From Furcasterigmium furcatum (lineage: Eukaryota > Ascomycota > Sordariomycetes > Glomerellales > Plectosphaerellaceae), in contig BCIA01000003.1 of assembly GCA_001599815.1 (NCBI GenBank), forward strand, positions 4,650,001 through 4,714,000: a stretch of DNA of 64,000 bases. The letters run 5' to 3'. The notes under the pieces were generated by a model, which searched no databases, had not been told where the DNA came from, and was given only the letters and a program-made list of their open reading frames with translations. The translations under genes were made by a program, and so were the position numbers. This document shows, piece after piece, positions 22,328-32,092 of the stretch. Position 1 is the stretch's first letter. Each line of letters starts with the position of its first letter.

Positions 22328-23882
22328 TCAGGCCATGCCCATGGCCTCCGACTCGACCAGATACGGAGGGTCGATCATGACATCGACTCTCCTGCTCCTT
22401 CGGATTTCAGGGGCTTGCGGGCCAAGATATCGTTTTGACTGAAAACTGAAAGGTTGTGATGCAGTGAGTAAGTGATATTGTGATCAAGAAAGCTTGGCCT
22501 GGTTCCAACTTACCTCCAGCTGATGTTGGCTTGCACGACGTTCTGAATTCCTTCGATATACCGCCGAACCTCGAAATCAATCTCACCACCCCAGCTTGGG
22601 AGGCGGCCTATGGCTTGGTCCCATTGAAGGTACCTCTCCTCTAGTAGGGCGCCTACCGTGTCGAAGGCTTCTTGGGGAGATTTCCCGGTCATTCGAGAAG
22701 CAGCTACCATATTGAAAGGGCATCCTTCGCTCTGGCATCAAAGTCAGCAGTGAATCGGTAACATGACATCAGAACTCACCTCTTCCTTGCGATATGATAG
22801 AATATCATTTGAGCTGTAAGTTGATGTTTTTCAGCAAGTGCGCCACCCAGAGGCGTCGGCGCGGTACAAGGGACCTACAGGATGACAAAATCCGCCCCGA
22901 GGCGCTCCAATGTCTGGATCACAGGTTCCTCAAACACCTCGTCGGGTACGTGTAAGGAGTGCGCATACTCAACGAGATGATAAAGCGGAGCGACTCCAAC
23001 GGAGAGCTGTCGAGTCTGCAGCATGTCCTGTAGCGATGGGATGCCGTTGCTTGTGAAAGTTTCGACATGCTGCGCGACACCCAAGGTATAGAGCTCCATG
23101 GCTCTGGCGAAGCGCCGTTGTACTCCTGAGGAGGGTCAGTACCGAGTCAGGCGAATGGCTCTAGATGGAACGGGCTTATATACCAGATGGGGCTCCCTGA
23201 ATCGCGCAAAGGCTCAGTTAGCGTTCATGGTGGCCGGAAATTAAAGTTACTTAGAGCCTCACTTCTGAAAGCCTTCGGAAAACATCGTCGTGGGCCTGAA
23301 CCACAGGAAGTTTCGTGCCGGTAAAACGCCTGCCCATCAAATTCGCGTTGAGGCTATCTAGAACATGGTGAGATGTTTCCAGGTCGGATCTAAGGTCTCC
23401 GGAATCGAACACTGGGGGATCAGCTTCGAGTCATGGGTCGGTCAATGGTGTTCATGCAGCATACTGTCGTCAAAGGGAAACACCTGTACTCAAAGTCAAC
23501 ATCAGCGGCGAGATATGGCGTCTCAAACCTACCCAGTTCCCCCAATCACACATTGTGCGCAGCTTTTCTTCAGGGGCCTCCGGTGCGGCAATCGAGCAGA
23601 AGTAGGAGAAGTCGCACGCGTTGACCTTCTTCTGCATCTTGGGGGAGAACAGGCATCTTCTATCATGCGTGTCAGTTTGCCACCCAGTGTCACGCAGCGG
23701 GCAAGATAAGAAACAAACCGCGCAAGCCATTTTTCCGATGCCAGCTTCACTACGCTGTAATGTCGGTTTACTCGGGGCTCCTGGACGAGGAAGCACCTGA
23801 ACATATCAGGAAGCGTAACCAAGGTTCGGGTAGCCATATCAGCGTTCGTGGATGCGTCAAAATGGATTGTAATAGCAGACAT
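22328..23882 (-). CDS. Class I terpene synthase (sesquiterpene cyclase-like), nine exons
   Basis: Mg2+-dependent ionising terpene cyclase, probably acting on farnesyl diphosphate. Exons 23882..23719, 23659..23533, 23483..23465, 23411..23263, 23196..23184, 23125..22879, 22813..22780, 22731..22514 and 22445..22328 encode 362 residues, a usual length. All joins are in phase and rebuild three hallmark sites: FPFDDMFDSG (Asp-rich DDxxD, residues 102-106), NDILSYRKE (the NDxxSxxKE triad, 242-250) and FQSKRY (RY pair, 329-330). The first half of the Asp-rich motif sits on a 19-bp exon and another exon is only 13 bp, so simple gene callers would probably miss or break it. The gene is head-to-head with an MpaB-like oxygenase. 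The product is unknown. Confidence 0.92.
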
Positions 23883-24306
23883 GGCGTCGGCATTTTTCTA
23901 GATAAACGGTGAGCCGCCATTTTCGGCCCGTCCGAAAGGACCGATGCCTCCGTGCCCAAGGGCGGGCCACATCTATTCTAATTTCAGGTCATACTAGTAC
24001 AAGTACGTGGTAGGTGACAGTGGCAACCCATCCAAATGTGCTGTGATCTCCTCGCCTCTATCCCCAAAAGGTCACACTAGTCACCCTATCTCCTACTAAC
24101 CATGCCGGTAAAAGGGACCGGTTCGTGGACGTGTTTGCCTCCCAGCCACTGCTACCCAGCCGTTGACCCAGAAAACATGGCACCCCCTGTCTAGACGGCC
24201 AAGTTCCTCGGCTCTGGAGATCTGTCGCAAATGACGCAGATCTAAAAGGGCGTGATGGTCTCCTCTCCCAATCACTCACCGTAGGACTGTCAAAACATCA
24301 TACAAC
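23883..24306. promoter_or_regulatory. Shared divergent promoter: terpene synthase / DUF2236 oxygenase
   Basis: 424 bp separates the two start codons, close enough for a bidirectional promoter. I see no unmistakable regulator site. Confidence 0.4.
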
Positions 24307-25713
24307 ATGGGACTGTTCACACCTTCCGAGCCGGACGGCGACATCCGAACCGTTGGGAATTATTCCTTTCGTTGGACCAAGGATCACATCCCCAAGGAGA
24401 CGACAGACCCCCTTCGGCACACGTACGACAAGCTCAGCGCGGCAGCAGTGGCGAGAATTCAGGAGATCCATCGCCAGGGAAGGCTCGACGGAAATGGAAA
24501 GCTCATGGCCAAACTAGACCTCTTCTCCGTCCTCGAAGAACACCACAACACAGACAAAGTCCTCGGCCAGTTATGGGACGACGTATACACCGTCCCCGAC
24601 TGGGTCGACTGGGAGCAGCTCGAGCGCGCCCAGAAGTTCTTCTACCGCTACGCCCTCGCCAACCTCGTGGGCTTCGCGTTCCAAGGGTTTGTCGGTGAGA
24701 ACTCGGCATCCACGAGCGTAGTCGAGGTCCTGGTCCGAACGGGCGGCTTCAGCACCCGCGTCCTTTTGAAACGGCTCCTAGAGACTTTCCAGTTCCTCCT
24801 CGAAGTCACGCACAGTCTCGAGTACATCAAGCCGGGTGGCCCCGGGCACAAGACAGCCGTGCGCGTGCGGCTGCTCCACGCGATGGTGCGCCAGCAGATC
24901 CTGAAGCTCGTCGAGGTCAGAGGCCCGAGTTATTTTGACACGGAGACATACGGCATACCGGTCAACACGCTCGACTCTCTTCATGCGCTGACGACTTTCT
25001 GCTGCAACCATGCCTACAGGCAACTGCCGCTCATGGGAATCACCGCTACCGACCAAGAGGTGGAGGACTACGTCGCTCTCTGGAGATATATCGGTCTGCT
25101 TCTCGGGACGCCAAACGATCATTTCACCTCTGCGGCCAAGGCCAAGACCCTCATGGAGAGCCTGGCCTACACCGAGCTCTCGGTGACTGACACATCGCTC
25201 GTCGTCGGGTACAACTTTGTCGAGACGGTCAAGGACCTGGCGCCCATTAACCTCTCAGCCGGCTTCATCGAGGCGGGGAGCAGGGTGCTCAATGGGGACG
25301 CCCTCTGCGACAGTCTCGGCATGGGGAGGCCGGGCATCTACAACTACGCGTGCTTCAAGGGCCACTGCTGGCTGGTCTGGACGCTCGCGGCAGTGCAGAG
25401 ATGGCTTCCCTGTCTCGAGGAACGGATGATCGACTTCAATAGGGACTTCCTCCACAAGGCGATCATCCAGAGCAAGGCCGGCCTGGCGGGAGGGACCAAG
25501 ATGGAGTTCAGGCACGTTCCCAACGGGAAGGTGACGGGGAAGGAGGACAACCTGGCTGCGCTGAAGAGAGGCAAGCTGCGGTTCTATCAGCGACCGTTGG
25601 AGTTGTTCTACTTTGGGTACTTTTTGCTTGGGTCGTTCCTGGTGGCTGGGAGCTCCTTTGTTGCCGTCAAACTTTCATTGACGGCGGTCTTATATGGCAC
25701 CAATGTGCTCTAG
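24307..25713 (+). CDS. ER-bound oxygenase MpaB/MpaB'-like (DUF2236) protein
   Basis: Intronless, 468 residues. It has the DUF2236/rubber-oxygenase-like fold shared by latex-clearing proteins and MpaB, the haem-dependent oxygenase that cleaves a farnesyl side chain in mycophenolic acid synthesis. Supporting features are FQGFVGENSAS, RLLETFQFLLEVTHSLEY, the conserved RVRLLHAMVRQQIL helix, and GTPNDHF near residue 275. The C-terminus has a hydrophobic stretch (FGYFLLGSFLVAGSSFVAV, about residues 437-455) that could anchor it in the ER membrane. Divergent pairing with a terpene synthase makes a role in terpenoid modification attractive, but that is inference: many fungal DUF2236 proteins have no known substrate. 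Confidence 0.85.
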   Translation: MGLFTPSEPDGDIRTVGNYSFRWTKDHIPKETTDPLRHTYDKLSAAAVARIQEIHRQGRLDGNGKLMAKLDLFSVLEEHHNTDKVLGQLWDDVYTVPDWVDWEQLERAQKFFYRYALANLVGFAFQGFVGENSASTSVVEVLVRTGGFSTRVLLKRLLETFQFLLEVTHSLEYIKPGGPGHKTAVRVRLLHAMVRQQILKLVEVRGPSYFDTETYGIPVNTLDSLHALTTFCCNHAYRQLPLMGITATDQEVEDYVALWRYIGLLLGTPNDHFTSAAKAKTLMESLAYTELSVTDTSLVVGYNFVETVKDLAPINLSAGFIEAGSRVLNGDALCDSLGMGRPGIYNYACFKGHCWLVWTLAAVQRWLPCLEERMIDFNRDFLHKAIIQSKAGLAGGTKMEFRHVPNGKVTGKEDNLAALKRGKLRFYQRPLELFYFGYFLLGSFLVAGSSFVAVKLSLTAVLYGTNVL

Positions 25714-26291
25714 ATGAGGTCGCTGGAGGTTTGGTGTGATTTGGATGGTGGCATCGGAAAGGGTAGAGTGTATAACTTGGTACAATGGGCCATGGATTGA
25801 AGGAGGCCCGGGAAATGGATACATGAAGTGAGCAAGACCCCAACGTCAAGCATAACAAGGTCGCTACCACTACAAACAGTTGTGTGGCCATGCATTATGT
25901 ACGATTTGGGTTGCTCAGAGGGAAACATTTGGAGTTTGATGAGATGAAAACGGAAAAGACGTACAGGTTCGCAACGAACTCTCTCCTACTCGGAACAGAG
26001 TGTGTTAGCAGGCGTTGCATCAACCGGTGAACCGGGGGGTGTCGAAAAGACGTGATCATAGGAAAACACTCGCAGCCTGACTGAGGGTACCCTGGACGGC
26101 TGTAAAGCTCCATCTATAGCTCATGTGGAGATATTGGAGGCTGTGCGGCTCCTTCTAACAGCGAGGTAGTGAGGGGGCTCACATTTGCCAGGGGGATGTG
26201 GACGGAGAAGCATAAGACGGCTTGATTAACGGATAGCGGCAGTGCAGATGATTTCATCATGTTGCCCTCGTCATGAATCGCATGTAGAAAT

Positions 26292-26321
26292 ACCATGTTC
26301 TTGGCTACCATGTTCTTGGCT
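26292..26321. repeat. 15-bp perfect tandem repeat, two copies
   Basis: ACCATGTTCTTGGCT occurs twice head-to-tail in an intergenic region. Confidence 0.8.
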
Positions 26322-27717
26322 TGCACTTCCATCATAGGCAGCTTCCACTGATAGTCTGCCTTGGGCTCCCTCTTTGCTACACAGAAACAGCTCTCTGGGA
26401 GGTATATGACGTGCACGCCGTGATGTATGAGGCTGGCTGTCTAAAATGGTAAACTGACTCGGTCTGTACCACGCCGAGCGGTAGCACAACCGGTGCTAAT
26501 ACCCCGGGAATTTTGCACAATGCAAGCAAGCATGCAGCCAAGAAGCAACTGGGCTGTCTCGAGGCATTTTCCACGAGTCTATTCCGAGAGCCAACCTAGA
26601 CATCTCAGCAATACTCCATAGCCTGCTCATATTTCCAATATCGCCCAACAGGCTCGGCCATTTGGTCGGCCACATGGTCCCGGACACGTACCATGCAGCC
26701 AGCTGCAGAGCTCCAATAGCGTCGCAAAGGATTCTTGGGCGAGGTTTGGGGGCCATTGCCAGGGACGGAATCCGTGGCGGAGGAATCGTCATCTGCACAT
26801 CCGAGCACGTAAACAGGGGAGCCTGACATCTGCGGAGGGTCTTGGTCCCAGAGTCAACACGAGATGATCGTGGGCAATTAGGCCCACAAAGCTCATGTCA
26901 GCTCCGATCAGAGGCATCCGCTACCCTCTGTGATCATCATGGCCCAAGTGAGTTACTCCATCCGATTGGAAAGCTTGAATGTGAGACACTGGCCAATACG
27001 AAGTGTCTTACATACAATGGGATTTCCTCGTGATCCCAAGACCTCTGACTATTTCATGGCTATCAGAGACAACCTCGAGCTAGCTCGGCGGTGAACCCCG
27101 GGAGCCAGGGCCCCTCGGGACTGCTATTTCGACTCGGGCTCTGGCAGAAGCGGCTCATCAGCGGGAAGCTAATGCTGGTTCGTTCTGTGAGCCAACGAGA
27201 AGCACCTGAACGCTTATGTAAATCGTCGAGTTGGCTGTCATCCCCGGGTGCGGCCGTGCACTGCCATCCTCTCAGCCTTAAGAACCCAATGACGCCTGCT
27301 GCGGGATCTAGTTTAGCGGGGAAGCTGCTCAGCCCCAGACCGTCCCAATGGGCTCGCGCCAAGGCGATTCCGCAGCAGCTCCTCGAGGAATAGCGCTGAT
27401 TTTCTCCGATCGGTCACAGTGGGCAGTTGGGGGAATTGGAGAAGCCCCATGCAGCTCCCCTGCGGCTGAGCGCTGACTGAAGGGCCTGAAAATAGCACCC
27501 CGGCTCCCGGCCGGCGGAAAAGTGCGAGAAGGCTCCTCCGAGTAAGACAGGCGTCGAGCTGAGAGGGGTCCAGGCTACCAAAACTGCCAGGCTGTGGGGA
27601 GTCGGCTTCCGAGCGGAGCTTGCAGGCTGCGCCCTCGGCCGGGCTCTCCGCCATCACGGCTGATGGTCTCTTAGGATAGAGTCGAAATAGCATGTCGGCT
27701 CTGAGAACGAAATGAAG

Positions 27718-27727
27718 TATATAATAT
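27718..27727 (+). promoter_or_regulatory. TATA box of the kexin-repeat protein gene
   Basis: TATATAATAT lies 222 bp upstream of the ATG at 27949. Between them is a pyrimidine-rich, CAA-rich leader consistent with a long 5' UTR. Confidence 0.5.
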
Positions 27728-27948
27728 GCCATCGCGGCCGTCCTCCAGTGGGTTTCATTCAGCATCATCAACAGCTTCATCAACTCAGCTTTCACAGCTT
27801 ACACACTCCCACTCCCACTCCCACTCAACTCTCCTCCTCCAACAACAATCACATTTCTTCCACCTCGCTCCCAGCTACAGAGAGACTCCGTCCTCGCTTC
27901 CAAAACTTTCCTCTTCTTTTCCTATATCAGCTCTTCACAACCTTCAAA

Positions 27949-28794
27949 ATGAAGTACTCCTACACCATCATCGCCTTTGCCGTCACGGCTCTGGCTCTCC
28001 CTACCGCCAAGCCCGCCAACGGTGTCCAGGCCAAGCGTTACGATGACGGCTCCTGGCACGAGGGCAAGTACGAGGGTGGCAACACCGGCTTCGACGACGG
28101 AAAGTGGACTCCCACCAAGTACGACCACCCTTCCAAGCGCGCCGATGATGGCTCCTGGCACGAGGGCAAGTATGAGGGCAAGGGAACTCCCTACGACGAC
28201 GGCAAGTGGACGCCTACCAAGTACGACCACCCGGTGAAGAAGCGCGCGGATGACGGCCTCTGGCACGAGGGCAAATACGAAGGCAAGGGAACCGGCTTCG
28301 ACGATGGAAAGTGGACGCCCACAAAGTACGACCACCCCTCCAAGCGCGCCGATGACGGCTCTTGGCATGAGGGCAAGTACGAGGGCGGCGACACTGGCTT
28401 CGACGATGGCAAGTGGACGCCTACCAAGTATGATCACCCCCACAAGCGCGAGGACGACGGCCTCTGGCACGAGGGAAAATACGAGGGCGAGGGCACCGAG
28501 TTCGATGACGGCAAGTGGACGCCCACCAAGTACGATCATCCTGAGAAGCGCGAGGATGATGGCCTCTGGCATGAGGGCAAGTACGAGGGTGGTGATACCG
28601 GCTTCGATGATGGCAAGTGGACTCCCACTAAGTACGACCACCCCGAGAAGCGCGAGGACGACGGCTCTTGGCACGAGGGCAAGTACGAGGGTGAGGGAAC
28701 TGGCTTCGATGATGGCAAGTGGGAGGAGGGCAAGTATGAGGGCGAGGGAACCGGCTTTGACGATGGCAAGTGGACTCCCGAGAAGTACGACTAA
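27949..28794 (+). CDS. Secreted tandem-repeat preproprotein with kexin (Lys-Arg) sites
   Basis: Intronless, 281 residues. A signal peptide (MKYSYTIIAFAVTALALP) and a short pro-segment end in AKR. Seven units of about 34 residues follow, each of the form (A/E/Y)DDG(S/L)WHEGKYEG..T.F then DDGKWTPTKYDHP, closed by Lys-Arg (SKR, VKKR, SKR, HKR, EKR, EKR). The last unit lacks the terminal dibasic and carries an internal duplication of the GKYEGEGTGFDDGKW segment. Each unit itself looks like two half-repeats (DDGxW..KY). Kexin cleavage in the Golgi would release six or seven near-identical acidic, Trp/Tyr-rich peptides with almost no Cys. The design is that of fungal kexin-processed repeat proteins, which include pheromone and RiPP precursors. 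No alpha-pheromone sequence and no neighbouring UstYa-type (DUF3328) gene is seen. Function unknown. Confidence 0.92.
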   Translation: MKYSYTIIAFAVTALALPTAKPANGVQAKRYDDGSWHEGKYEGGNTGFDDGKWTPTKYDHPSKRADDGSWHEGKYEGKGTPYDDGKWTPTKYDHPVKKRADDGLWHEGKYEGKGTGFDDGKWTPTKYDHPSKRADDGSWHEGKYEGGDTGFDDGKWTPTKYDHPHKREDDGLWHEGKYEGEGTEFDDGKWTPTKYDHPEKREDDGLWHEGKYEGGDTGFDDGKWTPTKYDHPEKREDDGSWHEGKYEGEGTGFDDGKWEEGKYEGEGTGFDDGKWTPEKYD

Positions 28795-29000
28795 GCTTGT
28801 CTTCTCTCTGTGATTTTATATGGGCGGCGCTGGAGTTTTGGAAAAGGGTTTTTTTGGGAGCATTTACATTGCGAGCGGGTGTAGAAGCATTCTTCTGGTA
28901 TCATATTGTCATTCCTTGCCACTTACTATTATACATTCTTCACTATTTCACTAAAACGCCTTGTTGACTTCTGTTGAATCCTTTCTCGTGTCTCTGAGAC

Positions 29001-30336
29001 TTAGCTCAGACCTTGACTTATGGGCTCTGCGAGAGGCGACAAGAACTGATTTGCGGCAGCTGAGCAGAGCACCGAGTGCGGCCATGACAGCAAGCTGATC
29101 ATTTCTGACCGAGGAGACCACGCTCTCCTAATATACTCGCAGATGGCGAGACCTTCCGTCACGGCCCGGTTCCAAAGCCACCAAAGTCGAGGATCGCAGG
29201 CTTTCGCATACCAGTAGAGAAGCACCAGCATTGCCCTCTCGTCTTTCTGGGCCAGCAAGTCCCGAAATTCTCGCTCGAGATTGCAGATGAACATCATGTA
29301 TGGCGAGATATCATCAATGTCCATGCTCGATTCGAGGAGCTCTGCGAGGTCCATGACAGCGCGGTAGTACGGGTTGGATTCGCTGGCATCGTGAAGGCGG
29401 AACAGATTGTAGAAGCCATCAGGAAGATGAGTCTGCGCCATTGCGGCTATTCCTCCATAGCTGTTGGGAGCTTTGCGTCGCCTCGAAAAGCTGTGGATCA
29501 CCTTCTTCCCTTCACACATACCGAGCCAGGAAAGGTCAATAGGCGACGGCGCACGGAGAGGCCAAGCATGTTCCGGGGCCCGGGTTTCGATATTTGCCGC
29601 TGCGGCAATGCTCAGAAGGGATGCGGCCATCCAAAGCGTGTGCTTTTGCCCATCTGGAATTGGACCACTGATTTTGCGTCGAAAGGAAGTTACTGCGAGA
29701 TTCCAATGCATCTCTAGAGCCGTGCTGCGTCTGGATGGAAGGGCAGTGGGCGCTGAGAGGTACAAGTCGTGTATCTCAGCCAGTGCTAGAATAGCGTGCA
29801 TCACGCAGGGTTGCTGGACAGCTGTGAGACAGTGACCAACTTGAGCGTTTGGAGAGCTAGGTTACTCACAGACATGGCGTATGGTACGGATTCGGCTGCG
29901 AACTTCGGCCGGGAGGACCGGGGCCCGATTGTCTGAACCGTTCGGTAGAGCCATTTCTCGACGAAGCCAACGTCACGAAGCGTGAGCTGGTATACATCTA
30001 GAGCGTGCTGTGTACCGACTCGAGGCAACGGGGCCGCGAGAGTTCGTTTGCTCACAGCTGGCGTCGACAAGTTCACCCGGAAAGTACTCTCGGTGGTGAG
30101 AGCATCAGGCGAGGACTTTGCGCCGTAGATGCAGGCCACGCCAAAGGAGCCACATCTCTTACACTCCGGCTTGGCTTCATCGCACTAGGATAATTAGCAT
30201 TAGGACGTAGAACATGATTGGATTGATGAAATAAATGTACCTTGACACCCCTGAGTTTGCAGTTGGCACATCCAAGTCTTGACTTCCGGTGAGCCTTTCG
30301 CTTGCGGGTGAGCCCAAGTGACGTCGCAGAGTCCAT
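29001..30336 (-). CDS. Zn2Cys6 transcription factor
   Basis: Exons 30336..30241, 30184..29870 and 29813..29001 encode 407 residues. The first intron (GTACAT..CTAG) interrupts the zinc cluster, which after joining reads CANCKLRGVK|CDEAKPECKRCGSFGVAC (CX2CX6CX6CX2CX6C, residues 23-49), preceded by the basic RKRKAHRKSR. The C-terminal part (MHAILALAEIHDLY and so on) matches the Fungal_trans_2-like helical domain common in short Zn2Cys6 regulators. The start is the ATG at 30336; the tracked frame began on GTG. It is adjacent to the kexin-repeat gene, tail-to-tail with a 206-bp gap, and divergent from an MDR oxidoreductase, a possible target. Confidence 0.9.
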
Positions 30337-30861
30337 GGCTGTCACGGTAGAAGCTAACCCTGTGTCGTATTGTGATTGTCGGAAATGGATCGCAAGATAT
30401 CGAATTATTCCAGATCATCAAATCTGATCGAGCGGTTGGTTTCTGTCGAGGCGATTCGTAAAGTCCGTGTTGCACATGGTCGCGCCGGAGTTTGGCGCAA
30501 ACCCCGAACGAAGCCTGCCAGGATCTTCTGGCCACCAGGTGCACTGAACAGCATTAATTGAGAGCAATTCAGTCTAACCCATTTTCGTATTCAATCCGTC
30601 CTAACCCTTAGTCGTATCTAAATCATACCGCAAGACTGTGATGTGAGGCTTCATGCCGGGTACTGAGTTCCCCAACGGGACGAGCATCCCAGTGGGTGAA
30701 CAAATCAAGACCGAACAAAGTGAGAAGATGACGATGTATAAGTTTTTCCGATTATTTAAGAAGGTGTCGCTCCTCGTACCAGATTGAAAATACCAGAAAA
30801 TCATTCCTCCTCGCGTCACCACCCCTCTCACATCTCTCTATCTTTTACACATCTTGCCACC
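30337..30861. promoter_or_regulatory. Divergent promoter region: Zn2Cys6 regulator / MDR oxidoreductase
   Basis: 525 bp between the two starts. No specific operator recognised. Confidence 0.35.
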
Positions 30862-32001
30862 ATGTCTTCTGTTCCGACACTCATGAAGGCCATAGTCCTT
30901 GAGAAGCCTGGATCTTGGTCCGTCGAACAAGTTCCCGTGCCGAAAGTCGAATATGGCTCTGTCCTAATCAAAATCGAAGCTGCCGATGTCAACAAGAACA
31001 CCCTAGGCTTTCTGTCCAGCACCGAAAGCCACGCAGGATTCCAGCTCCCACACCCCTGTATCCCTGGGTCAAACGCAATCGGTCGTGTCGTCGTCCCAGG
31101 CCCCGACTCAACGATGTTCAAGCCCGGCCAGCTCGTCCTGGTCAACGCATTCGTCCGTGGCCGGGACGACACGTCCATCCAAGTCCTCTGGGGCGCGTCG
31201 GTGGGCTTCAGCCCCGATTCCAGACATCTCTACGAGTCGACCGTCCGGAACGGCTCTTTCGCGGAGTACGTGCTCGCCCCGGTCGAGAACACCTTTCTTC
31301 TGGACGAAACTCGGCTCTTGGGTGATCCGTCCACCAGCGGCTTGGGGTACACCGTCCAGGAACTGCTCTTCATGGTTCGAGCGACGATCGCCTATGGCGG
31401 TTTGCGAAGTATCGATCTCAAGGCGGGCGAGCGCATCATCATCACTCCTGCAACTGGCGGGATCTCTGGGGCGGCGGTTGACGTCGCTGTCGCGCTGGGG
31501 GCGTCCGTTGTGGCCGCTGGCCGGAATGCTGAGGGTCTTGCCGACCTGAAGAAAATCCACCCCAGCATCGAGACGGTGCAGTTCACGGGTGACGCCGAGG
31601 TGGACACGAAGGCGCTGAAAAGTTTTGGCCCTGTTGACGTGGTTCTGGATCTTTCCCCTCCGGGGGCATCGGGTGTTCCCTTTATCTCCTCCGCTGTAGC
31701 AGCTCTGAGAACCTACGGGCGGGTGTGTTTGATGGGCAGCCGCGCCGATGCCGCTGTTCCTACTTCATGCTTCGAGGTCTCCGTCAAGAGTCTTACCGTC
31801 AAAGGTCAGTTCATGTTTGAGCGCGGAGATCAAGCCGGCCTTGTCAGGCTCGTCGAGTCGGGGGTGCTGAAGATCGGGAAGGCGGCCGGGCAGACTGTTT
31901 TGGGATCTTACAAGCTCGATGACATCTCTGCTGCCATGGAGAAGGCCGCCAATACCCCGTGCAGGGGAACACTTGTGTGTGTTCAGCCCTTCTTTGGATA
32001 G
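30862..32001 (+). CDS. MDR-family oxidoreductase (zinc alcohol dehydrogenase/quinone oxidoreductase-like)
   Basis: Intronless, 379 residues. The N-terminal GroES-like domain reads MKAIVLEKPGSWSVEQVPVPKVEYGSVLIKI, followed by PGSNAIGRVVVPG. The Rossmann NAD(P)-binding motif is ATGGISGAAVDVAVALGASVVAAGR at about residues 200-225, with late VCLMGSRADA and VKGQFMFER segments. The usual catalytic-zinc cysteine and the structural zinc cysteines are not evident, so a quinone-oxidoreductase or reductase-like activity fits better than alcohol dehydrogenase. The start is the ATG at 30862, since the upstream extension opens on TTG. It is divergent from a Zn2Cys6 regulator that could control it. Confidence 0.88.
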   Translation: MSSVPTLMKAIVLEKPGSWSVEQVPVPKVEYGSVLIKIEAADVNKNTLGFLSSTESHAGFQLPHPCIPGSNAIGRVVVPGPDSTMFKPGQLVLVNAFVRGRDDTSIQVLWGASVGFSPDSRHLYESTVRNGSFAEYVLAPVENTFLLDETRLLGDPSTSGLGYTVQELLFMVRATIAYGGLRSIDLKAGERIIITPATGGISGAAVDVAVALGASVVAAGRNAEGLADLKKIHPSIETVQFTGDAEVDTKALKSFGPVDVVLDLSPPGASGVPFISSAVAALRTYGRVCLMGSRADAAVPTSCFEVSVKSLTVKGQFMFERGDQAGLVRLVESGVLKIGKAAGQTVLGSYKLDDISAAMEKAANTPCRGTLVCVQPFFG

Positions 32002-32092
32002 AGCTCGTTGACCCTGGTGTGGGCACTGTAATCGAGATAGTCACCCCAAAGGAATTAATCATACTTGATTCCATCCTGGAACGGAGTTATTT

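Larger units (their letters stand above)
25714..27948. other. Large intergenic region upstream of the repeat-protein gene
   Basis: 2.2 kb without a supported gene. The proximal end carries a TATA box and a CT-rich 5' leader with (CCCACT)n-like sequence around 27800-27830, as seen upstream of strongly expressed fungal genes. A 15-bp perfect tandem repeat lies at 26292-26321. Confidence 0.5.

Noticed and set aside
25895..27795. Several 70-160-codon minus-strand frames
   Set aside because: None has domain signal or consistent splice joins; many open on non-ATG codons.
27922..28674. 250-codon minus-strand frame opposite the repeat protein
   Set aside because: Its regular hydrophobic repeats are the complement of the real tandem repeat.
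27949..28794. Idea that the repeat gene is an alpha-pheromone precursor
   Set aside because: Units are 34 residues and lack the short Trp/Cys/Pro-Gly nonapeptide-to-tridecapeptide pattern of Sordariomycete pheromones.
27949..28794. Idea of a dikaritin (RiPP) cluster around the repeat gene
   Set aside because: No UstYa-like DUF3328 gene with paired HxxHC motifs was found within the window on either side.
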